Shown here piece by piece: positions 39,576 through 49,568 of a stretch of 64,000 bases of DNA. A program made the position numbers and the translations under genes. The number at the start of each line of letters is the position of its first letter. Position 1 is the first letter of the stretch. The DNA is from DASZRZ01 sp963732925. Lineage in GTDB: Bacteria > Acidobacteriota > Terriglobia > Terriglobales > Acidobacteriaceae. The notes under the pieces are model-generated. The model worked only from the letters and a program-made list of their open reading frames with translations. It searched no databases and had not been told where the DNA came from. The stretch is taken from contig CAVTBJ010000006.1 of NCBI GenBank assembly GCA_963732925.1, positions 62,001 to 126,000 on the forward strand, read 5' to 3'.

Positions 39576-40220
39576 ATGATGGAGCAGTCGAGCGGTACCG
39601 CTGCCCGTCTCAGCCAGGGGCAAATGGCCGGAAGCAATACGCGCCGGGTTGACGACACGGTCCTGATCCGGGAGTCACAGCAGGGGAACCGCGCTGCCTT
39701 CGAAGAACTGGTCCGGCAGTACGACACGGCGGTGCTTCGCCTCGCGCTTCATCTGACAGGCTCCGAGCAGGACGCGCAAGACATCTACCAGGAGGCCTTT
39801 CTCAAGGCCTATCGCAACATCGGCAAGTTCCGCTTTGAGTGCTCCTTCTACACCTGGCTGTACCGGATCGTGACAAATCTGTGCCTGGACTACCTGCGCA
39901 AGCGGCAGGTTCGCAAGGAGGACTCTCCCGTCTCCTTCACACGCGAAGGAGAGGAGGTCGACCTCCTGAGCATGGTGCCGGACGTACGTGCCGGCGCCAA
40001 TCCCGAGCGCGATCTGATGCGACGCGAGTTAGGAAATAGGATCAACCGCGCCCTGCAGCGCCTGTCGGGGCGGGAGCGCATGGTTTTCGAGCTGAAACAC
40101 TACCAGGGCCTACGACTACGGACGATCGGCGAAATGCTAAACACAACCGAGGAAACCGCGAAGAATACCCTGTTCCGGGCTACACAGAAATTGCGCATCG
40201 CGCTGGCGGAGATGCGATGA
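39576..40220 (+). CDS. ECF-family RNA polymerase sigma factor
   Basis: 214 residues. Region 2 (about 41-107) contains FEELVRQYDTAVLRLALHLTGSEQ, DIYQEAFLKAYRNIGKF and FYTWLYRIVTNLCLDYLRKR; region 4 (about 152-208) contains LSGRERMVFELKHYQGLRLRTIGEML and TTEETAKNTLFRATQKLR. Regions 1.1 and 3 are absent, as in ECF factors. The N-terminal 30 residues are variable, and the start (ATG 39576 or the adjacent 39579) is uncertain. The next gene encodes its likely anti-sigma factor. Confidence 0.92.
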   Translation: MMEQSSGTAARLSQGQMAGSNTRRVDDTVLIRESQQGNRAAFEELVRQYDTAVLRLALHLTGSEQDAQDIYQEAFLKAYRNIGKFRFECSFYTWLYRIVTNLCLDYLRKRQVRKEDSPVSFTREGEEVDLLSMVPDVRAGANPERDLMRRELGNRINRALQRLSGRERMVFELKHYQGLRLRTIGEMLNTTEETAKNTLFRATQKLRIALAEMR

Positions 40221-40295
40221 AAGAAAATGCAGGGGCAGGACCGGCTCTTTACCCGATCCCGGGGAAGACCGGAGGCATGCCAGGAAGTAGCACCT

Positions 40296-41237
40296 ATGAA
40301 TTGTAAGTGGGCAAAACCGAACTTTACGCTGTACATCTACAAGGAGCTGCCCGACGACCTTCAGTACGAACTGGAGCAGCACGTAGGGCGCTGCGCCGAC
40401 TGCGCCGCCGAGTTGCGTTCGCTGCAGGAGTTCCACGAAGCCATGTCAACTGCCGAGGATGCGGAGATTACGCCCAACCTGCTGGCGGCTTCCCGCATTG
40501 GCCTTTCGGAGTCACTGGAGGAAGCCGAGCAGATCCGTGGATGGCGGCTGCTGGATCCCGTGAACTGGCTGCGGCAAATGAAGTTTTCTCCGGCGTTGGC
40601 ATCGGTGCTGCTGATCGTGGGCTTCGCCTGCGGGGTGGGTACGGCCTGGCGCATCGCCGCCGCTCCCGGAGCGCAACCGGCGCAACTGCCGCAGGTGGCT
40701 GCCATGAGCCTCGCCGGCACGCAGGCGCCGGTGGCTAACATTCGCTCTATTTCCCAGCAGCCCAACTCCAACCAGGTGGAGATCACTTACGAAACTCTGG
40801 TGCCGCAAAAGCTGGAAGGATCGCTGCAGGATCAGCGAATTCAGCAATGCTGCTGCTGGCGGCACGGAACAACACCAACTCCGGCGTGCGCATGGATTCC
40901 GTGAACTTGCTGACGCAAAAGCCGGACGACCTGCGCGTCCGCGAAGCCCTGAAGTCGGCACTGTTGTACGACAGCAATCCGGGCGTGCGGCTGCGTGCAC
41001 TGGAGGCGCTGGGTCCGTTCGTGAAGCAGGATGTCAGCGTGCGCGACTCGGTGCTGCAGGCGCTGCAATCCGACGATAATCCCGGTGTGCGCGCGCTGGC
41101 GATCCGCTTTCTCCAGCCGGTACGGGTGGACAGCAGCGTGCGTGGGCTGCTGCAGCGGCTGTCTCGGGACGACCAGAGCCAGTTTATTCGCGAGCAATCA
41201 CAAGGAATTGCTGGCCACGTTGCCGGAGATCGATTGA
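40296..41237 (+). CDS. Zinc-finger anti-sigma-like membrane protein with HEAT-type repeats, two frame breaks
   Basis: About 313 residues once frames are joined. Residues 29-36 form HVGRCADC, the H-xxx-C-xx-C motif of zinc-binding anti-sigma domains; a membrane helix follows (ALASVLLIVGFACGVGTAW, about 99-117). The outer part has HEAT-like repeats: NSGVRMDSVNLL, NPGVRLRALEAL, NPGVRALAIRFL. One base seems missing near 40845 (frame goes from IQQ to LLLAARNNT) and one added near 41203 (frame goes from FIREQS to KELLATLPEID, then TGA at 41235). It probably holds the sigma factor at the membrane until a signal reaches the outer repeats. Confidence 0.82.
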
Positions 41238-41281
41238 ACAGGGCGCTCACGATGGCGTGGAAGCATACAAGAGGAGTTGCA

Positions 41282-42467
41282 TTGAAACGCACACTACATC
41301 TGGCGGCGGCCTGGGCCATCGCCACCACTCTGCCTTTGGTGGCGCAGAGCCCGAAGTTCTACCGCGATGGCGGCTCCTGGGTGGAAGAGAGTACAGGGTC
41401 GATTCCCGCCGCGACGGCGTTGCGGGTGATCACCCAGGCCGGTTCGGTGCAGGTGGTGGGTGGGACGCAGCAGAAAATTACTTTCACCATCAAGAAGCGC
41501 GCCTATGTGCAGTCGCCAGAGGAGGCCCGCAAATACCTGAGCTGCTTCCACGTCAACGCTTCGTCTCGCCCTGAGGAAGCGTTGATTGACGGTACGTGGA
41601 TGCGCACGCCGCCGCGGAAATTTTCCGCAGAGATCGTGATTCAAGTCCCTCGGGCACTGCAATTGATCCACGTTAAAACCAAAGGCGGCGATCTGGCCGT
41701 GCATAACATCAGCCGGACGAGTGGAGGCGCAGAGTGGCGGCGGCAACATGCAACTGGCCGACATCACGGGTCCCATCAATGCCCAGACTGGCGGTGGTTC
41801 GGTCGAGGTGAGCAACGTGCCCCGGGAACTGACGCTGCGCACTGGAGGCGGAGCCATCAGAATTCATGGGCAGACCGGGCGCATCAGCGCCGAAACCGCC
41901 GGGGGAAATATCGTGGTGGCCTCCTCGCAGGGAGCGCAGTTGCTGAGCGGCGGCGGCAGCATTCAGGTCAGCCAGTGCGGCAGCCAGCTCAAGGCCTCCA
42001 CCCAGGGCGGCAGCATCGAAGTGGGCCATGTGAAGGGATCCGCCGTCCTCGAAACCGGTGGAGGAAACATTCGCGTGGGAGGAGCGGGAGGAACCGTGAC
42101 CGCGACCACCGGCAGCGGAACCATTGAACTGTTCAAGCTGATGCAGGGCGTACGGGCCGAGACCAACGCCGGCGCGATTACCGCGGAACTGCTCGGGGCT
42201 GACACCCAAGACTCCTTCCTGCAGAGTTCCCAGGGGGACATCATCGTGTACCTGTCCCCGCAGGCGGGGTTCTCGGTGCAGGCCAGCATTCAGATGGCCA
42301 ACGGGCACCGCATCCGCTCGGACTTTCCGGAACTGCGGGTGCAGTCGGAGGGCAGCGATTGGGGACCGCGCAACGTGTACGCCGAGGGCCCTGTCAATGG
42401 TGGAGGACCGATTTTGAAGGTAAGCACGGTTTCGGGGAATATCGAATTCCGGCGGGCAAGTCAGTAA
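41282..42467 (+). CDS. Secreted DUF4097 adhesin-like beta-repeat protein, one frame break
   Basis: About 395 residues. TTG 41282 follows GAGGAG by 5 bases and opens a signal peptide (KRTLHLAAAWAIATTLPLVAQ). The rest is a DUF4097-type beta-solenoid with short repeated units: TGGGSVEVSNV, TGGGAIRIHGQ, TAGGNIVVASS, SGGGSIQVSQC, TQGGSIEVGHV, TGGGNIRVGG, TGSGTIELF. One surplus base near 41713-41716 breaks the frame between HNIS and VEAQSGGGNMQL. Third gene of the sigma operon. These proteins are thought to be adhesins or envelope structural proteins; the function is not established. Confidence 0.82.
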
Positions 42468-42630
42468 GCAAGAAAGCAAAATACCAGGCAGATTCCGATC
42501 CGGCTCCGGGCTTGACGGATTTGGAGGGAGCAACACTTCGACTCCTGATCTCAGGTGGCGAGGGGCTCTCCGGTTCCTCCGGCACAAAGCAAGCGGGATC
42601 CGAACTCGTTGTATGCACAAAGGACATTGG

Positions 42631-43716
42631 ATGTCGAAGGCAGTCGCGGTTGCGGTGGTAATGAGCGTACTGGCGCTCGCTGCCGGAGCTGAAGAAAATT
42701 TCCAGACCTCGACGCGCTGGCTTCCTCCCGCGCTGGTCTTGTTCCATGCGCAGGATAAATCGGGCGCGGTCAGCAATCCTTCCTATTTAGGTGTGTACAT
42801 CCGCGATGTCCACCCGGACCGCGTGAGCGAACTCAAGCTAAAGGACCAGCGGGGAGCGGAGATCACCATGGTAGACCGCGACGGTCCCGCGGGAAAAGTG
42901 GGCCTGAAAGAGCACGACGTCGTTGTGTCCTTCAACGGCACACCGGTGGAGGACGCCGACAGTTTGCGGCGCATGATCCAGAACACGCCTGCCGGCTCCA
43001 AGGTTTCACTGGGCATCAGCCGCGATGGGCAGCCGATGTCGCTCAATGTGCAGCTCGGCGACCGCAACGAGGCTCTCTCCAAGAGAACGACCATGATCCA
43101 CATCCCCAGCATGGAAATCCCGGGAATTTCCATCGTAGAGCATTCCCGTCGTTACGGGGTGGTGGTGGAAACCATGACGCCGCAACTGGCGGAATATTTC
43201 GGGGCAAAAAAGGGGCAGGGCATTCTGGTGCGCTCGGTGGAAAAGGGGAGTCCGGCGGAGGCCGCGGGTTTCAGCGCGGGCGATGTCATTCTTCGGGTTG
43301 GCGACGAAACGATTGATGACGTCGGGGACTGGGGCCGCATCCTGCACCACAACGCAGGCCAGAATGTCACCGTATCCATCCTGCGCAATCACAAGGAGCG
43401 CCGCCTCACCTTCGCCGTTCCCGAGCATCACGCGGGCAACGGCGGCCGCGCCGGGCTCCAATTTTTTCTCCCGACGGTGCAAGACCTGCAGGCTTACTTC
43501 GACGGTGTCGGCGAGAATATTCAAAATCGCTTCGATCAGGAATTGCGCTCCAGGCAGATCCAGGAGCTCAGGGAGCAGCGGCAAAAGAACTCCGACCGCT
43601 TGCAGCAGGATCTTGCCCGCATCTGGCCCGAGTTCGACCGCGCCATGCGGGACATGCAGGAGCAGATTCAGAGGGCGATCGAGCAGCATCGCAACGGCAC
43701 GCGAGGGCTGGATTAG
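42631..43716 (+). CDS. Periplasmic protein with two PDZ domains
   Basis: 361 residues with a signal peptide (KAVAVAVVMSVLALAAGA, about 3-20). PDZ 1 covers roughly 50-145 (YLGVYIRDV, GPAGKVGLKEHDVVVSFNG), PDZ 2 roughly 165-260 (LAEYFGAKKGQGILVRSVEKGSPAEAAGFSAGD-type sequence). The C-terminal 80 residues are a charged helix, probably coiled coil (QIQELREQRQKNSDRLQQDL). No protease domain is present, so it is not a DegP enzyme; it may act as a scaffold or sensor. ATG 42631 has AGGA at 6 bases. Fourth gene of the sigma operon. Confidence 0.88.
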   Translation: MSKAVAVAVVMSVLALAAGAEENFQTSTRWLPPALVLFHAQDKSGAVSNPSYLGVYIRDVHPDRVSELKLKDQRGAEITMVDRDGPAGKVGLKEHDVVVSFNGTPVEDADSLRRMIQNTPAGSKVSLGISRDGQPMSLNVQLGDRNEALSKRTTMIHIPSMEIPGISIVEHSRRYGVVVETMTPQLAEYFGAKKGQGILVRSVEKGSPAEAAGFSAGDVILRVGDETIDDVGDWGRILHHNAGQNVTVSILRNHKERRLTFAVPEHHAGNGGRAGLQFFLPTVQDLQAYFDGVGENIQNRFDQELRSRQIQELREQRQKNSDRLQQDLARIWPEFDRAMRDMQEQIQRAIEQHRNGTRGLD

Positions 43717-43733
43717 CCAGTCTGCTGGCGGAG

Positions 43734-43943
43734 CTAGGCAGGCGGTTTGCCTTGCCGCCGGCGCAGCACAAGTTCCAGCACACCGTAGGCGGCCACGCAA
43801 ATCCAGAAGTCCACTAGCATCCCGATATCGAGACGGAAGGGCACGTGGCGGCCACTGGCCGGCAGACGAGGCATGACCACGAGAAAGTAGACGGCGTTCC
43901 CGATCAGCACCGCCGCCAGGGATTTCATGAAACGAGCCAGCAC
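43734..43943 (-). CDS. Small two-helix membrane protein
   Basis: 69 residues from a GTG start at 43943 that follows GGAG by 9 bases. Two membrane helices (SLAAVLIGNAVYFLVVM and DIGMLVDFWICVAAYGVLELVL) and a basic C-terminus. No family recognised. Convergent with the PDZ gene, 17 bases from its stop. Confidence 0.65.
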   Translation of the reverse strand: MLARFMKSLAAVLIGNAVYFLVVMPRLPASGRHVPFRLDIGMLVDFWICVAAYGVLELVLRRRQGKPPA

Positions 43944-44209
43944 TTAATCGATCTCCTGCGACCGGCGCTCTGGGGGGATCCCGCTCTTGCCTGCTCTTGC
44001 CGAGAACACCCGGTCCGGCAATCCAGCCGACGATTCTCTCCCGCGTTGAAGATCTCTTTCGGGGCAGCGCCTGAATTGGTTCCTGCCTTCATCCTCGCGT
44101 TGACGCTCGCAAATCACGCCTGCTAGACTAATGATCTCCAGCCTTTTGAGGTTCCCGCCGGCGTTTTCCTCCGACTGGACAGGGAAGAGCTCGACTATAA
44201 GGATTCATT

Positions 44210-44926
44210 GTGCGCAGTTACACACGACGTCAGCTGAAACACGACCAATTCAAAGATGCTGCGAAAGAAACCGTCCACTGGGCGGTGGAGCACCGTCAGA
44301 AGCTCGTCTGGGGCGGGGCCGTGGCGGTTGTAGTTGCGGCTGCCGTGGTGGGCACCTGGTTCTACATGGCGTCGCGTGAGCGCCAGGCCAATGAGGCTTT
44401 CGGACAAGCCATGCTCACCTACTCCGCCCCGCTGAAGACGGAGAATGATAGCGAACAGGCGTCCGCTGGACAGCAAATCTTTGCTACGGCCGAGGATCGG
44501 GCGAAGGCTGCGCACGCGGAGTTCTCTCAGATAGCCAGCCAATATTCTTCCGTGCATACCGGCAAGCTGGCCCGCTATTTCAGCGGGGTCAGTGCCGCGG
44601 AACTGGGTGACAATAAGTCCGCGGAAAATGATTTGCAGGCCGTCATCGGTTCCGCTGACCCGGATCTGGCATCCCTGGCGAAGCTTGCCCTGGCCAATGT
44701 CTATCAGAAGACGAATCGCCAAGCCGACGCGGTCAAACTCTATAACGAACTGATCCAGAACCCGACCCGCACGGTTTCCAAAGCAGCCGCGCAGCTCGAG
44801 CTTGCGGAGCTGTTTGCCGCGACCCAGCCTGACCAGGCGCGCACCTTGTACCAGCAGATCGCGCAAGAAAATCCGGAAGGAGCCGCCGCCCAGGTGGCTC
44901 AATCGCGCTTACAGGCACTCAAATAG
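44210..44926 (+). CDS. Membrane-anchored TPR protein (YfgM-like)
   Basis: 238 residues. A basic N-terminus with HRQKLVWGG leads into one membrane helix (AVAVVVAAAVVGTWFYMA, about 37-54); the rest is helical with TPR-like repeats (AKLARYFSGVSAAELGDNKSAEND-type, then ALANVYQKTNRQADAVKLYNEL). Resembles YfgM-type ancillary proteins of the Sec translocon, which share this topology. GTG 44210 follows AAGGA by 6 bases. Confidence 0.82.
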   Translation: MRSYTRRQLKHDQFKDAAKETVHWAVEHRQKLVWGGAVAVVVAAAVVGTWFYMASRERQANEAFGQAMLTYSAPLKTENDSEQASAGQQIFATAEDRAKAAHAEFSQIASQYSSVHTGKLARYFSGVSAAELGDNKSAENDLQAVIGSADPDLASLAKLALANVYQKTNRQADAVKLYNELIQNPTRTVSKAAAQLELAELFAATQPDQARTLYQQIAQENPEGAAAQVAQSRLQALK

Positions 44927-44968
44927 ACAGCTTTTCGAGAACGGAGTGCCCCCGCCGGGCCCTTGAGT

Positions 44969-46107
44969 CTAACTCACCTGTGCGGGCTCGGCTTGAAACA
45001 TCCTTTTCCATTCCTCGACAGCAGCCGGGGGGAGTCGGGCAACCGCCAGGTTCGCCGGGACGTGCTGCTTGTGGCTCATGCCGACCAGCGCCGTCAGCAG
45101 ACCCGGAGCCGAGCGCGCAAACTGGATGGCGTTCTGCCAGTCGTTGGGAAACCCCAGATACTGCTGGATAAATTGCGGCAGGCCGGTGGTCAAAGCGCCC
45201 TGCTGCAGGGTTGCGCTGCCTACAACCAGAACTCCCAGGTGGCGGCTGGCCTCCAGCAAGGGCATCATCCGGCCCTGGCAGCTCTGGTTGTGAAGACCGT
45301 AGGCTTCCGGCATCGCCAGGTTAAACGGCAGTTGCACGAAGCGGAAATGATGGTTGTCTCCCCCGCTTCGCGAGCAATCTCCACTATGCCCTGCAGCGAG
45401 AGGTAACCAGGCTGGCCCTGAGGGATGCGGTACCCATTCCAGGTTGCGGTGCCATAGTAGCGAATCTTGCCTTCCTGTACCGCCCGCTCCAGCCGTTGAA
45501 AAGCCTGCAGCAGGCGGAGGCGGAAGGTTTCGAAGGAGACACTCTGCAACTGGGTTTCCGGGTTGTGGATGTAAAAGACATCCAGAGTTTCCAGTCCCAG
45601 ATTGGCCCGCGACCGCTCCAACTGGTTTTCGAGGTAGCTGGGCGCGATGCAGTGCATGCCGCCTGCCAGTTCTCCGGGATCCAGCACTCCGGACTGAAAA
45701 TACTGGGTCATAAAATAGTCCCGCGGATCCGCTGGCATCTCATGGTCAAAGCTCAGGAAGCCGGCCTTGGTGCAGACCACAACTTCGTCACGGCCTAAAG
45801 CTCCGGAGCTGATGCAGCGCTGCAGGGCGGCGCCCAGGCTGCGCTCGGAACGCTGGTGCCGGTAGTTGATGGCGGTATCCAGAACATTGATGCCACTCTC
45901 CATAGCCGCCGTGGCGGCTTCCGTGTAGGCGGCGTCGACCTCGGCCGAGGGATCGCCCAGATAGGTGCCCATGCCAATCGAGGAGAGCCACAGCTCGCCG
46001 GCTCCCGGGACCCACTCCGCGCGCCGGAAGTGTCCACATTCATACTGCCGCTGGAACCGCTCGCAATATCGCCTGGTACCTTGTTCCGAGGCGTAACCAG
46101 AGATCAT
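44969..46107 (-). CDS. Aldo/keto reductase, one frame break
   Basis: About 379 residues after correction. The TIM-barrel reductase signatures are SSIGMGTYLGDPS, NVLDTAINYRHQRSERSLGAAL (with the catalytic Tyr), VVVCTKAGF and LDVFYIHNPETQ. The frame breaks in a run of five C at 45360-45364 (plus strand); one more base restores DNHHFRFVQLPFNLAMPEAYG. An NADP-dependent carbonyl reductase of unknown substrate. Start ATG 46107. Convergent with the TPR gene. Confidence 0.85.
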
Positions 46108-46337
46108 GGCCGATCAGTCTAGCAGCCCAGGGACAATTTTTCGCAATTCCCCAAAGGCGGGGTCTGCGACTGATCGAATTCTTCGCGCTCCGGCAAACTT
46201 CCGGCGGCATCTGGCATCTGTTCAAAGGCAGCGGGTGCTCCTGCATTTCCGGACCTTAGGTATTCTCACTGGTTTCTGGAGTTTCTCTGCGTGGAAAGCG
46301 CATCGGGCACAATTCGAGAAGAACACAAAGGAGGCAT

Positions 46338-46559
46338 ATGAAAGCATTTTTCTTTGGCTTGGGTCTGGGGATTGGCTTGGGCGTGCTGTTCGCTCCCATG
46401 AGCGGCGAGGAAACTCGCGAGAACCTTTCCGAGCGGGCGACTGAGTTTGCCCAAACCGCACGCGAGAATGTGGAGGAAGGAAAGGAGCGAGCGCAGCGTA
46501 CGATCAGCGCGTTTCGATCTGGGGAAGCGCGCCCCACAGGAACCGAGTCGAGCCTGTAA
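46338..46559 (+). CDS. YtxH-type small membrane protein
   Basis: 73 residues. One N-terminal membrane helix (AFFFGLGLGIGLGVLFAP), then APMSGEETRENLSERATEF, the usual YtxH pattern, and a charged helix. YtxH-domain proteins are stress-associated in several bacteria, role unknown. Start ATG 46338 is preceded by AAAGGAGG, the strongest ribosome binding site in the region. A terminator follows. Confidence 0.88.
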   Translation: MKAFFFGLGLGIGLGVLFAPMSGEETRENLSERATEFAQTARENVEEGKERAQRTISAFRSGEARPTGTESSL

Positions 46560-46595
46560 CCGGCACCACCAGGTCCGCAATTTTCCCTGTTTCTG

Positions 46596-46634
46596 GCCTC
46601 CCGGGCAGCTATGCCGTTACCGGGAGGCATTGTA
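46596..46634 (+). terminator. Terminator after the YtxH gene
   Basis: gcctcccgg (46596-46604) and ccgggaggc (46620-46628) form a perfect 9-bp stem, 37 bases after the stop, followed by the T-containing attgtattg. Confidence 0.65.
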
Positions 46635-46749
46635 TTGTGGCAGCCCGTTTCCGAACGGACTACGGCTCTTTGCTTCCCAGTACATGTCCCATGGTTTGGC
46701 CCAGCCGGGGCTGCATTCGCGCCGTTTTCTGCTATTGTTTGCCTGACCT

Positions 46750-47307
46750 ATGCAGAAGAACGCATTTCCGACACTCGCGAGTGACTGCGCTGCGCGCAAG
46801 CGGGTAGCTCTTGGGTGCTGCCCAAGGCGCCGCCAGCGCGGGTTCTCGCTTATCGAGCTGTTGATTGTGGTGGCGATTATTCTGGTGCTGATGGCAATGG
46901 CCGTTCCCAGCCTGCTGCGCTCCAAGATGTCGGCCAATGAGGCTTCCGCGGTATCTTCCATGCGGACCATTGTCACCGCCGAGACCGGATACGCCATTAC
47001 TTATCCCCAAGTGGGCTATGCCAATGATCTGGGCAAGCTTGCCACTCCGCCGTCGGGGACGAGTGTGGATTCCAACGCCGCCGGATACCTCGACCCGGTG
47101 CTCGGCTGTTCCACGCAGCCCTGCTTCAAAGGCGGCTATAAGTTCTCCATTGTCAATGCCGTGGGGAATCCCATTTCGTCATATCAGCTCATCAGCGTTC
47201 CCGCCGTCCCGGGTCAGACCGGGATTCGAGGATTTTGCGCCGACCAGGCGTCGCGCATGACCTACGACCCGGGCGGTACCTCTGTCTGCAGCGTGCCCCT
47301 CCAGTAG
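46750..47307 (+). CDS. Type IV pilin-like protein
   Basis: 185 residues. A 31-residue basic leader ends RRRQRG, then FSLIELLIVVAIILVLMAMAVP, the classic prepilin N-terminus with Glu at +5 and cleavage after Gly. The mature domain includes NEASAVSSMRTIVTAETGYA and two cysteines (GCSTQPC) that may form a short disulphide loop, plus a C-terminal pair (FCAD and SVCSV). No pilus assembly gene is adjacent. The leader is long for type IV pilins; an internal start is possible but none has a clear ribosome binding site. Confidence 0.88.
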   Translation: MQKNAFPTLASDCAARKRVALGCCPRRRQRGFSLIELLIVVAIILVLMAMAVPSLLRSKMSANEASAVSSMRTIVTAETGYAITYPQVGYANDLGKLATPPSGTSVDSNAAGYLDPVLGCSTQPCFKGGYKFSIVNAVGNPISSYQLISVPAVPGQTGIRGFCADQASRMTYDPGGTSVCSVPLQ

Positions 47308-47444
47308 CTTGCTGGATGCGGTGCCTTTGCTCCCGGAGCTTCTGCTGCCCGCGCCCCCTTGCCTTCCGCATCCTTATGACAGCGCCGGTGTAAGCCCACG
47401 TGTCTTCTGCGTGTTACAATTTTTGCAGTGGCACACGGGCTTTC

Positions 47445-48232
47445 ATGAACTCTGATTTAGGCAACTTGCGGAAGCTCCAGAAAGAGGACGCTGAAGTGCT
47501 GCGCTTGAAGCAGGAGATCGCTTCCCTTCCGCGCCGGGTGGCCGTCATCGAGGAAAAGCTGGCAAGCTCCCGGGCGAAAAAGCAAGAGGCGGAAGCCGCG
47601 CTCAAGGCAGACGAAGCCAACCGCCGCAAGCTGGAATCACAGATTCAGGACCTCCGGCAGAAAATTTCCAAGTACCGCGACCAGATGCTCGGAGTCAAGA
47701 CCAACGATCAGTACCGGGCGTTGACTCATGAAGTCGAGTTTGCTCAGCAGGATGTCCGCGCCTGCGAGGACAAGATCTTGGAAGGCATGGTGGACGCAGA
47801 AGAGAAAGAAAAGCAGGTCAAGACGGCGGACGCCGAGCTCAAGGCGGAAACGGCGGAAATTGAAAGAGAAAAGGCCGCTGCCCGGGTCCGTACCGAAGAA
47901 GATCAAGTCCTGCTAGCCGCCGCGGAAAAGCGGCGCCAGGTGCTTCGCTCGGCCATCGACGCTGCCGTTCTGCAGCAGTACGAGCGGGTGGCCAAGCTGC
48001 GGGGAACCGGCCTGGCCGAAGCCATCGACCATCGATGCTCGGCCTGTTCCGGTCCTCATACGCCCGCAGGTCTGGAACGACATCCAGCTCGGCGACCGCG
48101 TCATCTATTGCGATACCTGCCAGCGGCTGCTGGTATTCGATCCCAGCCTGCAGACCCCGCCCCCGGAAGAGAAAAGCCGTAAGAGCGTAAAGATTACCGC
48201 TGAAACTCCGGCTTCCCCCCTGAGTTCCTGAT
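47445..48232 (+). CDS. Coiled-coil protein with C4 zinc ribbon (CT398-like), one frame break
   Basis: About 262 residues. A long coiled coil (about 1-185, for example KLQKEDAEVLRLKQEIASL and RVAVIEEKLASSRAKKQEA) ends in a zinc ribbon: CSAC, then CDTC 20 residues later (RVIYCDTCQRLLVFD). A surplus T at 48047-48048 breaks the frame between CSAC and PVLIRPQVWNDIQLGDR; skipping it restores the ribbon and runs to the TGA at 48230. The family is widespread in bacteria, with a proposed nucleic-acid or secretion link. TACAAT at 47415-47420 may be its -10 box. Confidence 0.85.
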
Positions 48233-48275
48233 CCTGCTCCTGAGTTGAACCCGCGCAAACAGCTAGAATGATCTT

Positions 48276-49568
48276 GTGAAGGCATCTGCAACCGAGGCAA
48301 TCATTCCGATCCAGCGGCGGGCCGCGGCCCGGCTGCGGCAGGGCCATGTGTGGGTATACCGCTCCGATCTTGCAGCCCAGTCTGCGAACGACGAAGAGCC
48401 CGTTTCCGGGAGCCTGGTCAGCGTGACCGACGAGCGCGGCAATCTGATCGGTACGGCCGCATACAGCGGCAGTTCGCAAATCGCTCTCCGCATGATCTCC
48501 AGCGGCCCCGTGCGCGCGGAGGATTTCCCTTCCCTGGTGCGGGAGCGCATCCTGCAGGCGTTACGTTATCGCGAGTGGCTGGCAATCCTGCATCGCCCGC
48601 CAAATGCCGCCGAGGTCTTCGGGGCCGGCGCTCTGTCCGCTGATGCCGAACAGGACGCTGCCATCGCTCCCTCCGGCGACGCGTGCCGCCTGGTGTTCAG
48701 CGAGGCCGACTTTTTGCCCGGTCTGGTTGTCGATCGCTGCAATGACATCGTCACCGTACAATTCCTCACGCCTGCCATGGACGATCCCGCAATTCGCCAC
48801 GCGGTAGTGAGTACCCTGGCGGAGCAACTGAATCCCGCGGGGGTCGTGGAGCGGGTAGATGCCCGCATACATGAATTGGAGCAGATGCAATCGCGCGAAC
48901 CTGGTCTGCTGTGGGGCGAGAAGACGCAGACTATCTTCTCCCTTAATGGAGTGCGGTTTCATTACGATGCCCTGGCGGGGCAAAAGACGGGGGCCTTTCT
49001 CGACCAGCGCGAGAACTATGCGGCTGCGGAGCGCTATGCCCACGGCGACGCGCTGGACGTCTTCTGCTATCAGGGGGGTTTCGCCCTGCACCTGGCGCGA
49101 AGTTGCCGCACTGTGACAGGAATCGATAGTTCCCTTCCCGCCCTGCAGGTCGCCGAGCGAAACCAGCAGCTCAACGCAAGCACTGGAATTGCCGAGGTGG
49201 AGTGGATCGAGGCCAATGGCTTCGATCTGCTGAAAGACTATTCAGCTTCGGGACAGCAATACGACACCATCATTCTCGACCCGCCCGCGTTTGCGAAATC
49301 GCGCCGCGAGCTTTCAGCCGCTCTGCGGGGATACAAGGAACTTAACCTGCGCGCCTTGAAGATGCTTCGCCCCGGCGGTGTATTGGTGACCTGTTCCTGC
49401 TCATTTCACGTCTCGGAGGCGGACTTTCTCGGCATGCTACGCTCGGCTGCCGCCGACGTCCGCCGCAGCCCTCGTGTGCTGGAGAGGCGCGGCCAGTCCG
49501 CGGACCACCCCGTGCTGTTGACCGTGCCCGAAACCGCCTATTTGAAGTGCGTAATCCTGCAGGTCTGA
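48276..49568 (+). CDS. PUA-domain class I rRNA methyltransferase (RlmI-like)
   Basis: 430 residues. An N-terminal PUA domain (QRRAAARLRQGHVWVYRSDL) precedes a substrate-binding EEHEE-type segment (LVFSEADFLPGLVVDR) and a Rossmann methyltransferase domain (FLDQRENYAAAERY, ALDVFCYQGGFALHLAR, IILDPPAFAKSRREL, LVTCSCSFHVS). This is the pattern of RlmI, the 23S rRNA m5C1962 methyltransferase; exact target is inferred. GTG 48276 is preceded by TAGAAT (48264-48269) at 6 bases and lacks a Shine-Dalgarno site. Confidence 0.9.
   Translation: MKASATEAIIPIQRRAAARLRQGHVWVYRSDLAAQSANDEEPVSGSLVSVTDERGNLIGTAAYSGSSQIALRMISSGPVRAEDFPSLVRERILQALRYREWLAILHRPPNAAEVFGAGALSADAEQDAAIAPSGDACRLVFSEADFLPGLVVDRCNDIVTVQFLTPAMDDPAIRHAVVSTLAEQLNPAGVVERVDARIHELEQMQSREPGLLWGEKTQTIFSLNGVRFHYDALAGQKTGAFLDQRENYAAAERYAHGDALDVFCYQGGFALHLARSCRTVTGIDSSLPALQVAERNQQLNASTGIAEVEWIEANGFDLLKDYSASGQQYDTIILDPPAFAKSRRELSAALRGYKELNLRALKMLRPGGVLVTCSCSFHVSEADFLGMLRSAAADVRRSPRVLERRGQSADHPVLLTVPETAYLKCVILQV

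Noticed and set aside
39169..39579. A 136-residue plus-strand frame starting inside the rplI terminator
   Set aside because: It begins in the terminator stem; its apparent hydrophobic start is the translated T-run region, and the rest overlaps the sigma-factor leader.
42631..43716. PDZ protein as a DegP/HtrA protease
   Set aside because: No trypsin-like domain and no GNSGGP active-site motif; only PDZ domains and a coiled coil.
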